Positions 22,188-34,067 of a stretch of DNA of 64,000 bases are shown here, one piece after another; the first letter of the stretch is position 1; each line of letters begins with the position of its first letter. Below the pieces are notes generated by a model. It did no database searches, was not told the origin of the DNA, and worked only from the letters and a program-made list of their open reading frames with translations. The stretch is from Thinopyrum elongatum (Eukaryota; Streptophyta; Magnoliopsida; Poales; Poaceae). A program made the translations under genes and the position numbers. The stretch lies in contig CM022300.1 of NCBI GenBank assembly GCA_011799875.1, positions 234,434,807 through 234,498,806 of the forward strand, read 5' to 3'.

Positions 22188-23071
22188 TGTCGGTGTTCTG
22201 CGAACGGGGGTACCCAGACTTGCCTGCCTGCGGCCCATGGCGTGGCTCCATCGATGGCCTGATACGGCCCAGCTTCAGCGGCAACAACTCAAGACCCTCG
22301 CGAGGCGGACGACACCAAGACCTCAATGAGGAGCGGCCTCCTTAGGCTGGCTCCCGAGGAGCGGAGATCTCTATGCAAGCCTCACCTTGTGAGGTCCGGA
22401 TGACATGAGCCATGACGACCAAGGCCAGGCGGGCGCCAGCGGGCGCAGTGTACCAGTTTCCTCTTCGATGCTAAAGAGGCAAGCGCAGGCGCGGAGTCCC
22501 GAGGAATCAGCCAAAGGTTTCCATTCCCATGCAACAAGACCAAGACCGCCAGGGCGGCAGGACGGAGGTCATCACCGAGCCCACCACGGCGTCACGACCA
22601 GAGGCTTTTGCAGGCGAAGACTACTTTTGTCAGGATAGCATGTACTAGCTGTCTCCCTTCGAATTTGGCCATTGTGGGATCCCTTCCCGCCTTTCATTTG
22701 GGAAGAGGACCAAGGCCATTATAAATAGGGCTTAGCCACCACCGTAGTAGGCAACCTGATGTGATCGACGGATCATCCAGATCACCCACACACTCACCAG
22801 CTCACCCGAGCTCAAGAACACCTCTCCTCCTGAGGCTGTTCGCCACTGTACTAGTTCATCCTCAGCCCCTCGAGGCCAATCCACCACAAGGCAGGAGTAG
22901 GGTTTTACACCACAAGGTGGCCCAAACCTGGGTAAACTACTGTGTCTCTTTTCCTTACAGTTCATCGAGCTAGGCTGTGAGGTTAGCGAGTAGGCAGACT
23001 GGGTGGACGAGTTCTTCGCACGCACCCAGAGTTCGGACCTCTCAAGGGTTTGCGGAACCCGAAATCCGACA
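22188..23071 (+). repeat. 884-bp 5' LTR of element G
   Basis: Starts 'tgtcggtgttctg' and ends 'gaaatccgaca'. A TATA box 'tataaata' lies at 22720-22727, in the same place as in the other family members. Shared landmarks include 'cctgcctgcggcccatgg' and 'ggttttacaccacaaggtgg'. Confidence 0.85.
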
Positions 23072-23091
23072 TTTGGCGCGCCAGGTAGGGG
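23072..23091 (+). other. Primer-binding site of element G
   Basis: 'tttggcgcgccaggtagggg' directly after the LTR is the minus-strand primer site of this family. It recurs at 57452 and, on the other strand, at 38243-38262. Confidence 0.85.
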
Positions 23092-23143
23092 TGCATCGAA
23101 GCCTCTCTTCCGCCGGTTGGTCCGTCATCACTCCACCGCTTCC

Positions 23144-25624
23144 ATGGCTGACGCTCGTCGCGCTCGTGTTGAGCGTCGGGCCGCCCTCGCCGCCTGCGTC
23201 GCTCAGACGGCGCCGGCGGGTGACGGCTGCCCTCGCCGTCCCCTGTCTCCAGTGGTGAACGCCGCCACCGGCCCCGCGGGGCACGAGCAGCAAGCTTCGT
23301 CGCTGCACCCTTCTGTGCGGCGGGATGGACGCACCGCCACCCCGTCGCTGACTCCGGCTGGTTCGTCGTCTCATGCTCGCCGCGGGCCGGCGAACACACA
23401 TGCAGTGTTGCTCATGGCGCGCGAGCTCCTGCGCTACCGCCCCGTCGACGACCTTTACGAAGACTGGCTGGAGCGCATCGCCGAGCTTGTCAGCGCCCCC
23501 GGGGACTCCCCTGCACCGTCTCGCTCGCTACCTCACCCGCCGTGTGCTGCGGGTGATGTAGCCCACGGAGCATCTCCTCCAACTCCCCGTCAAGAAGTCG
23601 CCCTCGAGCCAAGGCGCGAGGCCTCGCGGCGCGACCCACCGCGCAGGGCGCCGGCGCGTGAAGACGAAAGCTGCCAGGTGGTGCAGCGGCCCCGAGAAGA
23701 TGCTCGTGCACTCCCAGCACCGCCACGTCAAGACCGCGCACCGCCTGCAGCGGTGGCGCGCGAGCGCCAAGACCAGGCTCCACCTCCGCGACAGGCTTCC
23801 GTGACCATAGCAGGTTGCCGCGCGTTCACTCCGGAGCTTCGCAGCGTCGTCTGGCCGGGGAAGTTCAAGCCTGACCTGCCTCCGCGCTACGACGGCACCC
23901 CCGATCCTGCCGAGTTCCTGCAGCTCTACGAGTTGAGCATCGAGGCAGCCAACGGCGACGAGAAGGTTATGGCGAACTGGTTTCCCATGGCCCTCAAGGA
24001 TGGTGCGCACTCATGGCTCCTGAACCTGCCTGCGGGATCGATCTCCTCCTGGGACGAAATGCGAGAGCATTTCGTCGCCAACTTCCAGGGCACTCGCGAC
24101 CGTCCACCGGCTGCAGGTGACCTGCAGTGCATCAAGTAGCAGCCAGGAGAGACCTTGCAGAAGTACACCCAGCACTTCAACAACGTCCGTCTCAAGATCC
24201 CCAAGGTGTCGGACGAGGCCATCATCTCGGCGTTCACTGATGGCGTCCGCGACGTCAAGATGAAGGAGGAGCTCACCATACATGAAGACCTGTGCACGGC
24301 TCTGGAGATGTTCAACATGGCAACCAAGTGTGCGAGAGCTGAGGAAGGTCGCCTCTCTCTCCTGGAGCTCCTGGAGGCCAACCCAGAAGACAAGAAGGCC
24401 AAAGCCAAGGATGTGAAGCGCAAGGGACCGGCCGTGCTCGCGGCCGAGCCAGAGATGAAGCGCGGCTGCGACCACCTAGAGTCATCCAAGGGCAGCCGCC
24501 CATTCTGCGTCTTCCACAACGTGCATAGCCACAACACCAACGACTGCCATGAGCTCAGGGATATCCGTGACGGGCGCCTCGGTCGTTGCCCTGAGCGCAG
24601 CGACCAAGGCTACAGCCACGGAGGGGGCCGAGGTGGAGGACGCTGGGACGGCCGTGACCCCCGCCAAGAATGGCGCGATCAGCCCCATGAGGACCGCTGG
24701 CAAGGCCAGCCTCGCGAGGGCCCCTGGAGGGACCAGCCTCATGAGGACCGTCCTCAGGGCAACGCTGGCCTTCCTCCGCTACCGCCACCACCAAGAAGGA
24801 ATGACGACCATCACCAGGACGAGGGGGCTGGGGGCTTCTAGGACCCTCGTGCCATCGCTTGCATCCTGGGCGGCGCTCAGGCCCCTGCCTCTCATCGCAT
24901 CTTCAAGCAGTTTGCCCGTGAGGTGAACGCGGCCCTCCCCAAGCTCGAGGCAACGCGTCCGCTTAGGTGGTCCAAGTGCACCATCACCTTCAGCTCATCC
25001 GACTAGCTCAAGTGCGCGGCGACTGCCGGTGCTCTACCGATGCTCTGCTCACCTACCATCAGCAATGTGCTCGTCACCAAGACTCTCATCGATGGCGGTG
25101 CGGGGCTCAACGTTCTCTCCATCGAGACATTCGACCGACTCCAGGTGCCCTACGACCAGCTGCAGCCTACCAAGCCTTTCTCAGGAGTGACCGACGGCTC
25201 CACCACCCCGATAGGGCAGATCCGCTTCCCTGTCACCTTCGGCAAGTGCGACAACTACCACACTGAGCTCATCGACTTCGATGTTGCCCACATTCACCTC
25301 CCATACAACGCCATCCTTGGGTATCCGGCCCTGGCCAAGTTCATGGCAGTGACTCATCATGGTTACAATGTCCTCAAGATACCAGGGAGCTGCGGCGTCA
25401 TCACAGTCGCCTGCGAGGAGAAGGACATGGTGTGCTCTCTCGAGCGTGCCTACCAGGCTGCGGCGGTCGAGAACCCAGACGATGAAGGCGTCGTCTACCC
25501 TCCTAAGGCTGTCCCTAAGAAGAAGAAGCAGCTGCTCCGCCAAGGACCTCAGGAGGGTGGGGTGCCCAGCGGCACCACCTCAGGCCCAGCGCCCACTGAC
25601 GGGGTGCCTCCCTCTCTCGCATAG
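23144..25624 (+). pseudogene. Element G gag-protease polyprotein
   Basis: A single frame from the ATG at 23144 (M-A-D-A-R-R-A-R) to 25624 is interrupted by only three stops: TAG after 'LQCIK' (about 24137), TAG at about 24839 and TAG at 25004. The N-terminal part is Ala/Arg/Pro-rich. The retrotransposon gag core is at about 23820-24460 ('YDGTPDPAEFLQLYEL', 'MANWFPMALKDGAHSWL', 'SDEAIISAFTDGVRD'), with a remnant 'CVFHNVHSHNTNDCHEL' (CHHC-like knuckle). The aspartic protease segment at about 25040-25420 has active-site 'LIDGGAGLNVLS' and flap/second-lobe 'ILGYPALAKF'. It would encode particle and maturation proteins. No reverse transcriptase, RNase H or integrase follows. Confidence 0.85.
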
Positions 25625-25735
25625 GAAGGCGCGCCCGGCGCCCCTCTCATTTTGGGCTCGGGGGCTCTCCTTTGGAGGGCCTCTGACCTGGCCAATGTCA
25701 CGAGGGAGGCACTCGGGCACCATGTGGAGGCGTGC

Positions 25736-25919
25736 TTCAGCGCACGCTCCCAGCCAAGGTTAAGACTCCACGAGTGTTCGACCCCAAAAGGTTCTTGCTC
25801 CCAAGGTGGGAACGGAAGGTAGAAGTGGTATTAAGTACCTCCTTCGTTCTCCCCGAACACAGGGTCATGCTCGGGAAATCCCTTACTCAATTCAAGTCTG
25901 CTAAAGCTAGGATGCTGGA
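25736..25919. other. Tail of element G interior, unassigned
   Basis: After the pol similarity ends there are about 180 bp of DNA I cannot align with other family members, up to the LTR of F. Confidence 0.4.
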
Positions 25920-26800
25920 TGTCTTCTATCGGAGTCTCGGATCTGCGTCCAAGAAACTCTCGAAGAACTAGGGTTCGAACTCTGGGGGTCTTTTCTTGGC
26001 AAACTACGACCCGACGAGGACTACGGTGAGATCACGACAAGCACGCTCACTCACACCAGATGCAACGGGGACGCGCGAGCTGCCTAGGTTCGGACCACTG
26101 TGCGGTGTAATACCCTACTCCTGCTTGTGTGTGATTGCTATGTAATAGAGCACTTGGAGCTCAAGGTACACGAAGCATGGGGGAGAGAGTGGCTCGATCC
26201 CTTACATGGAAGTTACCCTCCCCTTTTGTAGTGCCTCGGTCCTCTTCCCCCAAAAATATGAGCGGGAAAGGGTGGCCACAGGGCGGCAATTCAAAGGGGG
26301 ACAGGCGCCCAGGCTTATCCTGACTAAAGGTGGTCTTCCCCTCCCAAAGTTGCCATCCTGATGTGCTTGTGGGCTTCGCGATGACCTACGCCCTGGTTCG
26401 CTGATCCGTCCTGATCTCCTTACACCAAAGCAGAAGGCTTTGGGACTTGCTTTGGGGGAGGCAGATGCTGTTGCTTCCCTTTCACCAGAATGTAAACTGG
26501 TCTTGGTCACACCTTGTCGTCCTTATCCTGACAGAAAGACGTCATCCACGTGATGGACTCGGAGCCTCACGGCTGGCGCCGTATGACCTGCTTCATGAGG
26601 CAACCCTCACGAGGGGAGCCTCGGAAGGCGACCTGGTACTTGACGGCCCTGTCGAGGCTCAGCCTGGTGGCGAGGGGCCTCGCGAAGCGGCTCCCTCTGG
26701 AGCGGCTGTGGCAAGGCCATCCTTCATGGGACAGCCCAAGTGTTCCCTCCTGGGCCGGAGGCAGACGGGCCGTGGTACTCTGGTTCTCACTAGGCCAACA
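25920..26800 (-). repeat. 881-bp 3' LTR of element F
   Basis: Starts 'tgtcttctatcgg', ends 'aggccaaca'. Shared landmarks include 'gttcgaactctggggg', 'ggtgtaataccctactcctg' and 'cctcggtcctcttccccc'. The start was chosen by alignment to the other LTRs and could be off by a few bases. Confidence 0.65.
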
Positions 26801-26939
26801 GTAGCCCCTAGTCCATAGCATGCACACTCCGCCCGTTAAGAACGAAATGATGCGGGGCCCATTGAGCCATCGGGCCCAGGGGTGACGCGTGGCCGCTTTT
26901 ACGGGGCGGGACGCCCTTGCTTCCTCACTACGCCTCAGA

Positions 26940-29017
26940 AACCGCCATCTTTGTGCTAAAGCCTGCCATCACAGGGCACAGGCACTCCATTGCTCCTCCA
27001 TCTCCATCTCGCCTACCACTGTGAGGCCTTCCTTGGGGTGATGCCCTTGTTAACCCTCCTGCAGAAGTTCTACGGCCCTCGGCTGACCACGATGGGCCAG
27101 TGCTCGGCCTGCGTGTCATTCCACATGGCCGAGGGCGTGGGCACGCACATCATCAATATGCGGATCCCCCAGGAGGTGGAAAGCTTTCGGGAGCACTGGA
27201 TCTTCATGGACGCGCGCTAGTATAGCCCCCTCCTTGAGATCCTGGAGGCACCAGTGGTGCAGAGCTCCAGGTGGTGGCACACCAAGTTAACCGAGGCCAT
27301 GCTAGAGCCTATCATGACGAGTATGCGGATGCTGCAGGCCGGCGGGCTCACAACGGGCATGGTTATTAAGGAGTTCATGCGCAAGCGCATCGCTCCCCTC
27401 CAGAGGCATGGGCGCCCCGTGTGAACTCACTCGGGCCTGGAGGACCCCATGAGGCTCATTGCGGAGCGGCTTGTTCCAGAGGTGGTGAAAAGGCTGATGA
27501 GCATCCTTTTTGCCGTAGATACATCGTTCCCGCCGCTTGCCATGCCCCTGGTCTATTGCTTCTAGAACCGAGGGGGACGCGCAGGCCAACATGCTGCGGT
27601 TCGATTAGTGGGGGATGGTCCCCGAGGGCTGCGCAAGACCCCGCGACAACCCGATCTAGGTACCGCCATGCTCGGGAGATGACGACCTCAGGGCGGCGGC
27701 TAGAGCCAATCCCGAGAGTGAGGTGATGGCGCCCTTGCTGATTCGCTGCCGTCGATGGCCGGGCTAGCGGCAGTGGTAGCAACGATCTTGGGGAGTTCCG
27801 AGCTGCTTCCCCGCAAGCCGCGCCTTTGGTGGAGGAGGAGGAGGCCATTGTCGTGGAAGGCGCTCTGCCTTGCAAGGCGGCCGCGCCTGCCGAGGCCTCG
27901 GGAGAGGTTCCCAACAGGCCGCATGGTGAGGCCTCAGGAGGGGGCCCCCGCGAGCTTCGGGGAAGCGGCAGCGGTAGCCATCCGGGAGGGAAGTTGAAGA
28001 AGCTGTGATGCGTTCCCATGGACGAGTGAGTCTTCTTGCCCTACTTATTCTTTGCACTTGTTGATTCACCTTGTAAGACCCGGGCTGTATCCCCATCATG
28101 CATGAGGAGCCCCCCGCTAAAGAAGACAAAGGAGGAAACCCAAGTCGAGGGCGGCGTGGAGCCAATCAGGCACCTGTGGGAGCCGGGGGTAGAGGATCCG
28201 CCTGCGCCCCCGCCGAGCCCCGAGAGGCGTGTGGGAGCCATCGAAGAGGAGCACGCGGTGTCCGCCCAGCAACACGATGGAACTCTTCCACCCTCTTGGG
28301 GAGGCGTGCTTTCGTCAGGGACCCGCGTCAAGGAAGAGGCAGGCGCGGATGCAGCGGTCATCATGAGCCCCGGATGCTCACAAAGGCTCTGCGAGCTAGA
28401 CGTGGCCGCGCCAAGTCCTTCCCCGTATGACTAAGCCACTGACGGAGGCGGAGGTTGAGGGGGATTCTGAAAGCCTGGAGGAGGTCGAGGCTCCCTCGGG
28501 CGAAGGCCTAGGTGGGGCCGACGGTGCAAAGACCCTCGAGCCCGCAGGACCACCGGAGGTGGAGGAATATGAGCCGAACTCGCCCCAGGCTCTTGTCTCG
28601 ATGGCCCACAACGCTCTGCTGCAGCACGGGACTCTGCGCCATGCCTGGTCGGCCCTTAAAGCCCTTGAGGCTGACATCACGGCCGAAGAGGAGAGCCTCC
28701 ACCGAGAGCAAACACGCCCTGTGGAGGGCTGGCGATAGTTGGGTGTGGCGGTCAAGTTGGGTCGCCGTCAGGCAGACGCTGCGCGGAAGGAAAGTGAGGA
28801 GGCTGCCCGAAAGACCCGAGAGCTCCTTGATGGGACAATCTGCCTCTCACGAGGAGGAGGCCGTTCGGCACAAGAGCAGGGAAGCAATTCTGGAGCTAGA
28901 CATGGATGTCCGAGAGCGTGAACTCACAAGGACCACCATAGAGCAGGAGAGGTTGAGGGAGCGCCTGGAGAACTTGGACCGCGCCGTGGCGGCCAGCGAG
29001 GCCTCCTACAAAGAACA
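26940..29017 (+). pseudogene. Antisense gene of element F: Transposase_28-like plus coiled coil
   Basis: Plus-strand similarity starts near 26990 ('YHCEAFLGVMPLLTLL', 'MGQCSACVSFHMAEG', 'PQEVESFREHWIFMDAR') and continues through stops at about 27218 and 27422 to 27565, the Transposase_28-like half. After Pro/Ala/Glu-rich linkers (27750-28435, in two frames, with possible introns near 27722 and 28028), 28512-29017 is a charged, heptad-rich region ('TIEQERLRERLENLDRAV') predicted as coiled coil. It stops where element B is inserted. Domain order matches the gene of element B. Function unknown. Confidence 0.55.
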
Positions 29018-29903
29018 TGTCGGATTCAGGGCTCCGCAGACCCAAGAAAGTTCGAACTCTGGGGCGTGTGTGAAGATCTCAACCTCTCAAGTCTCAAGCT
29101 CACCACCCTACACCCTAGCCTCGCCGGATTCGCGTGAGCGGGGAAGAAGATGAACACGGCAGTTTACCCAGGTTCGGGCCACCTTGCGCTATAAAACCCT
29201 ACTCCTGCTTTGTGGTGGATTGGCCTCACGAGGGGCTGAGGAAGAACAAGTACAGTGGATGAACAGCCTCGCGAGGGCTATGGTGGAAAGGGCAGAAAGG
29301 ATCCGATCTGGGGTCGTCCCCCTCTATGGTGGTGGCTAGCCTATATTTATTGTGGCCTTGGTCCTCTTCCTCCAAAACTTAGGCGGGAAGGGATCCCACA
29401 ACGACCAATTTGAAAGGGGACAAGAAGTACATCTAATCCCGACGAAAGTTGGTCTTCTCCTACAAAGCTTCTGGTCATGACGCAGCGGTGGGCTCAGCGG
29501 TGACCTCCGTCGTGCCAAGCCTGTGGTCTTGGTCTTGTAGCACCGGAATGGAAACCTTTGGGAGGATCCTCGGGAACCTGCGCCTATCGTTGCTCCCTTA
29601 GCACCGAAAGGGAAACTGCCTCCTATGTGCCCGCTGGTGCCCGCCTGGCCATGGTCGTCATGCCTCACATCATCGCAGCCTCGAGAGGCTGGGTACCTGC
29701 ATAGTAATCTCCACTCCTCGGGAGGCAGCCTGAGGAGGCCGCTCCCTTGGAGGTCTTGGTGTCGTTTGCCTCGCGAGGCCGGGGCCCTCGCGAGGGTCTT
29801 GTCTTGAAGGCCTCGCCGCTGGGCCGTATAGGGCCATTGAGGGAGCCACGCCATGGGCCGTAGGCAGGTAGGTCTGGGTACCCCCGATCCCAGAGCGCCG
29901 ACA
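29018..29903 (-). repeat. 886-bp 3' LTR of element B
   Basis: Starts 'tgtcggattcagggctccgc', ends 'cagagcgccgaca'. The inverted TATA box lies near 29340 ('ctatatttatt'). Confidence 0.85.
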
Positions 29904-29918
29904 GTAGCCCCCGGGTCC
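29904..29918 (-). other. Polypurine tract of element B
   Basis: 'gtagcccccgggtcc' is the complement of a G-rich plus-strand primer site touching the 3' LTR. Confidence 0.7.
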
Positions 29919-30226
29919 AAGGCGCGCTCGGGCTGGCTTCAAGGCGAAGACAAGGAGCAAGGGGCAAGGGCGGAGCGCCGCAGGCCCTAACCACCTGCGG
30001 GCCAGGGCCGACGCGTGGAGCCTGGCGGGACGCAGACACCTCCGCTTCCCCACGTCGCCTCGGCAACAGCCCATGCTGACAAAAGACTGGCGCTTGCTTC
30101 AGAGCCATCATTGCTTCCCTTGCCTTGCTCTAGATCCCCTTCTCCCAGCCAAAAGTTTTCCAAATCCAACCGCAACTCCGCCCCCTTCCTTCTCCTTCTC
30201 CTTCTCCGGTGCTGGCGACTCCACAG

Positions 30227-30818
30227 ATGGCTCCCGTGAAGCCGAAGCCCACTATCCAAGCCTCGATCTCCTCTTCTCCGGCGCCAGCACTTGGCGCATC
30301 CTCCATCGCCGAGGTGGGGCACCTCGACCCAATGCTCCCACAGACGGCGAGCGAAGATAACGAGTGGGGCGAGACCGTGATCTGGGCCTGCTCCGCCGAG
30401 CAGAGGACCCTGGCTCGGACGGTCTACCCCTTCTTCCTTCACAACATCTTCGCGGGGCTCGTCCCGCCCCTCTCGGAGTTCTTTGTCGCCGTCCTCAACC
30501 ACTACAAGATCCAGGCCCTTCACCTTCAACCCAACTCCATCCTCCTCCTGTCCATCTTCGCCTTCTACTGCGAGTCCTTCGTGGGCGTGAGGCCCTCCGT
30601 GCCGCTCCTCCGCCATTTCTTCTGCTTGCGGCTGCATGATTCGACGCAGCGCTCCGCTTGCATGTCCTTCGTCGTGGTCCCTAAGGGAAATGTTCTTCTG
30701 AAGGCCAGGAAGAAGGTGGAGGGCTTCCGGCACCGCTGGGTCTTCCAGGACACCAAGGGTCTCAACGAGCGGCTGGAGCTACCGACCGAGCTGCCCGAAC
30801 GGTTTGAGAGGTGGAGCC
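30227..30818 (+). pseudogene. Antisense gene of element B, first half: Transposase_28-like domain
   Basis: ATG at 30227 (M-A-P-V-K-P-K-P) opens about 197 codons without a stop. The N-terminal 50 residues are low complexity, followed by the family core: 'GLVPPLSEFFVAVLNHY', 'LQPNSILLLSIFAFYCE', 'RPSVPLLRHFFCLRL', 'ACMSFVVVPKG' and 'GFRHRWVFQDTK'. This is the best preserved Transposase_28-like domain in the window. The frame is cut after the codon for Trp-Ser by element A and resumes in the same frame behind A at 49359, so it was open when A inserted. It lies opposite to B's own transcription and directly after the polypurine tract. The biochemical role is unknown. Confidence 0.75.
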
Positions 30819-31696
30819 TGTCGGATTCAGTGCTCCGTAGACCCAAGAAAGGTTCGAACTCTGGGGCGTGTGCGAAGGACTCAACCTATCCCGCCAACAA
30901 GCTCGTTGCCCTATGGCATAGCTCGATGCACGTGAACAAGGAAGAAGATGAACACGGCAGTTTGCCCAGGTTTGGGCCACCTTGCGGTGTAAGACCCTAC
31001 TCCTGCTTTGTGGTGGATTGGCCTCACGAGGGGCTGAGGATGAACTAGTACAAGGGATGAAAAACCTCGCGAGGTCTATGGGTGAGGGAATCAGTCGATG
31101 AGGTTCGGATCCCCTCTACGGTGGTGGCTAACTTATATTTATAGTGGCCTCGGTCCTCTTCCCCCAAAACGTAGGCGGGAAGGGATCCCACAGTGGCCAA
31201 TTTGAAAGGGGACAAGTAGTACATCTTATCGTGACAAAAGGTGGTCTTCGCCTGCAAAGCTTCTGGTCATGACGCAGCGGTGGGCTCGGCAATGATATCC
31301 GTCCTACGGCGATGGTGGCTTTGGTATCGTTGCACCGGAATGGAAACCTTTGCCAGATTCCTTGGGAACCCACATCTATCCTTGCCTCCTTAGCACCAAA
31401 GAGGAAACTGCCTCCTCTGCGCCCGCTGGCGCCCGCCTGGCCTTGGTCGTCATGGCATGTGTCATGGTAGCCTCATGAGGCTGGGTATCTACATAGAAAT
31501 CTCTGCTCCTCGGGAGGCCGCCTGGGGAGGCCGCTCCCTCGGGAGGTCTTGGTGTCGTCCGCCTCGCGAGGCTTGGCCCTTCGCGAGGGTCTTGTCTTGG
31601 TGGTATTGTAGATGGGCCGTACCAGGCCGTCGAAGGTGCCACGCCGTGGGCCGCAGGCAGGCATGTCTGGGTGCCCTGGTTCCCAGAACACCGACA
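30819..31696 (-). repeat. 878-bp 3' LTR of element A
   Basis: Starts 'tgtcggattcagtgctccg', ends 'cccagaacaccgaca'. It is followed by 'gtagccccggggccc', the polypurine tract complement. The inverted TATA box is at about 31136-31143. Confidence 0.9.
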
Positions 31697-31711
31697 GTAG
31701 CCCCGGGGCCC
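31697..31711 (-). other. Polypurine tract of element A
   Basis: 'gtagccccggggccc' beside the 3' LTR; the complement is G-rich. It marks the 3' end of the interior. Confidence 0.75.
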
Positions 31712-31938
31712 AAGGCGCGCTCGGACTTGGATTCGAGGCGAAACCAAAGGGCAAGGGCGAAGCGCTGCGGTCCCCAATCGCCTGTGGGCCAGGCTGACAT
31801 GTGGCGCTTGATGGGACGTGGGCGTCTCCGCTTCCCCACGCCACCACAACAACTGCTCGGACTTGACAACTGCCTGATGCATGTAGAGGGGCCATCATGA
31901 CTTCGAACATGAGAGGCCGCTGGTTAGCCTTCCCCTCC

Positions 31939-31945
31939 TATAAAT
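31939..31945 (+). promoter_or_regulatory. TATA-like box upstream of the B3 gene in element A
   Basis: 'tataaat' in 'ctcctataaatgggg' lies 94 bp before the ATG at 32039, on the strand opposite to element A, and outside the LTR. Position and sequence fit a plant core promoter. Activity is inferred only. Confidence 0.5.
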
Positions 31946-32038
31946 GGGGAAAGGGGGTGGAGCCCCCAGCCCATCTTCATCTTCTTGCTGCTCGCTCCTT
32001 CTTCTTCTTCGCCACGCCACCATCTCGCCAGAGCATCC

Positions 32039-32819
32039 ATGGCGCCAGTGAGGAGGTTCTTGGCCGCCGAGAAGGGAAAAACCCCTCTGGTAGAACCAGA
32101 GTTGCTTCCGCCGAAGAAAATGCGCGGTTGCCCCCGCGAGACCGCCGCAGCGCCTATGGCCACGCAACCTTGGCACGAACGCGCCCCGCCGGGTTTCCCC
32201 ATTAGTGCGGACATGCGTGCGCAAGGTCCCGCTCGTGATAGCAGCCACGGGAGTCGTGGAGGACGAAGCCGGGAAGGAGGACAAGCAGAGACCGCGCGAC
32301 CACCTTGCCCGCAGGCCCATGCCGGCGGCACGGCCCGCGAGTTTGTGGTGTGGGCAGCGACACCGCCGCGCACATGGATCCAGCTCTCGCGGTCCCTGGC
32401 GGGGGAGATAGCGTTGAAGGGACCCATCGAGTTGTGGCTGCAGCACGATGGCTGCTGCAGCCAAGCTTCAGAGGCGGAGGTCGAGGCCGTCGACTCCGGC
32501 GACGTCTTCATGACCCGGGGATGGGGCGCGATCGCCCGCGCCTGCAACTTGGAGGGAAGGCACGCCATCCACTTCGAGTACGATGGGGCCTCGACGCTCT
32601 TCTTCAAGGTCTTCGGAAAGGACGGCCGACGTCTGGAGTGCTGCCCCAGGGGAGGCGATCGAGAGGGCGACCCCCTCACAGGCCGGCAAATCGACGAGGC
32701 CCCATCGCGGTGAACTTGCCCTTGGCCTTGCCCGCGATTCCTCCAGCAGCAGCGACGCCTCCTCCGAACCAAGCTTAAGCGACGACGACAGCTACGAGCC
32801 GTCGTGCCGCCGCGCTTGA
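32039..32819 (+). pseudogene. B3 DNA-binding-domain protein carried antisense in element A
   Basis: The frame from the ATG at 32039 (M-A-P-V-R-R-F-L) runs to 32713. An Arg/Gly/Pro-rich N-terminal half is followed by a B3-type fold region at about 32340-32640: 'FVVWAATPPRTWIQL', 'PIELWLQHDGCC', 'VFMTRGWGAIARACNL' and 'HAIHFEYDGASTLFFKVF', with the 'GW..hAr...L' and 'hxF.y' spacing of plant B3 domains. An acidic Ser-rich tail typical of these proteins ('SSSSDASSEPSLSDDDS') is in the +1 frame ending at 32819, so one frameshift near 32645-32715 separates domain and tail. The start is supported by the TATA-like box 94 bp upstream. B3 proteins bind specific DNA; the target here is unknown. The coding strand is opposite to gag-pol. 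Confidence 0.7.
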
Positions 32820-33712
32820 GTTTGAGGGAGGAATGGCGCCGGCCAGGCGTCATGGGCGACACCGCCTGGGTCGCGATCCTCAGGAGGTCCTTTCTTTTCA
32901 TTTCATTCCTGCGCAAAAACCATGAAGGGCCCCGCGGGGGTATGTAAAGATTGTGGAACTTTTTGCCTTAATGTCAGCACCCCCAAATTATACTGTGCTT
33001 GCGTCTCTCGCTTGGGCATGGTTCCCCCTTTTTATTCTCGCGGCAGCTTAGTGCTCTACACCGACAGGACCCAGTCCCCACGCAAGCTTCGGCCGTCGCT
33101 GGTATGCCAGGTCACGATGCCGTGGTCAAGGCCAGGAGGTGAGCAGCCCGAGGTCCGGTAAGAGCCCCCGAGGCGCGATGCTCAGGAGGTCCCCTTTGGC
33201 GCGTAAGCGGCTCCCGAAGGACTAAAAGGGGAGTTCCCTTGCCCGAGCGAAATCACGAGAGATGAAACACCGATTATGGAATTCGCGCCCGTGTGTGCGA
33301 AGCGACTTATCTTGGCAAGCCTGCGGTGGTTTCCTTGTCACGAGGGCAAGCTTCTCATGCGACGTTAGGTTGCGCCCTTCTCCTGATGGCACCCCCCCGC
33401 AGGGCTCCTACCGACTCCATCTCTCCCGCTTGTCAGGGTGCTCTACGTCCTCGGGACCCAGCTCTCGAGCTAGGCTAGGCCGCCGCTGGTATGCCAGGTC
33501 GTGATGCCGTTGTCGACGAGGGGCTTCCAACGAGCGGGGCAGGTGGCGGCAGTGGTGTTCCTTCTTAGTTTTATCCTTCAACATTTACCGTGCCTCATGG
33601 AGGTGTAAGAGTTCTGTTTAAGCTTGTGGAACAATCTATGCTTGTAATAATTATTAGGACTTCATGGTTTCCTTATTGCGCCAAGTTTCCTTCGTGCCTG
33701 CTTTTGTGCTCT

Positions 33713-34067
33713 GCGTCGGTAGGGCCCAGCACCGTGCATACCTCGACCGCCGTTGGGGCATCCGGATCACCAGGACGACACCAAGGGGCGAAGGGCTACG
33801 TGACTAGTGAGGCCCCTGAGTCGTGATGCTCAGGAGGTCCCCCTTGACGTGCGAGCAGCCCTCATGAAGGAAACTTGGATGCCATGGTGTATAGGACTTC
33901 GCGCTCTGCATCGGCAGGGCCTAGCCCCACGCATACCTCGACCGCCGTTGGGGCATCCGGATCAACAGGACGACACCAAGGGGCGAGGGGCTACGTGACC
34001 AGTGAGGCCCCTGAGTGGCGATGCTCAGGAGGTCCCCCTTGACGTGCGAGCATTCCTCATACCTTTG
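33713..34067 (+). repeat. 195-bp tandem duplication in the tail of A
   Basis: Copies start 'gcgtcggtagggcc' at 33713 and 'gcatcggcagggcc' at 33908 and share 'cctcgaccgccgttggggca' and 'ggtcccccttgacgtgcgag'. Element B has a single copy at this place (about 51297). Confidence 0.85.

Larger units (their letters stand above)
22188..25919 (+). mobile_element. Element G: plus-oriented gypsy element, 5' LTR, gag and protease
   Basis: The 5' LTR is 22188-23071 and the PBS follows directly. It has one long gag-protease frame and no reverse transcriptase: the coding similarity ends near 25735, right after a short tail shared with element A (R-A-S-D-L..V-T-R-E). It is inserted in H (5 bp before it are 'gtcct') and is itself cut at 25919 by element F. 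Its 3' LTR would be beyond the window. Confidence 0.8.
25920..29017 (-). mobile_element. Element F: minus-oriented gypsy element, 3' LTR and antisense gene
   Basis: The LTR at 25920-26800 is followed by a polypurine tract complement 'gtagcccctagtcc', so this is the 3' LTR of a minus-strand element. The interior carries a plus-strand Transposase_28/coiled-coil gene and is cut at 29017 by element B. The LTR is the most diverged of the family copies in the window, which fits F being older than B and A. Confidence 0.7.

Noticed and set aside
22732..23399. Minus-strand ORFs over the LTR and gag start of element G
   Set aside because: Antisense shadows; the plus strand has PBS, ATG and gag similarity.
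31924..32916. 330-codon minus-strand ORF
   Set aside because: It is the complement of the B3-domain gene in high-GC DNA; the plus-strand frame has recognisable domain sequence and this one has none.
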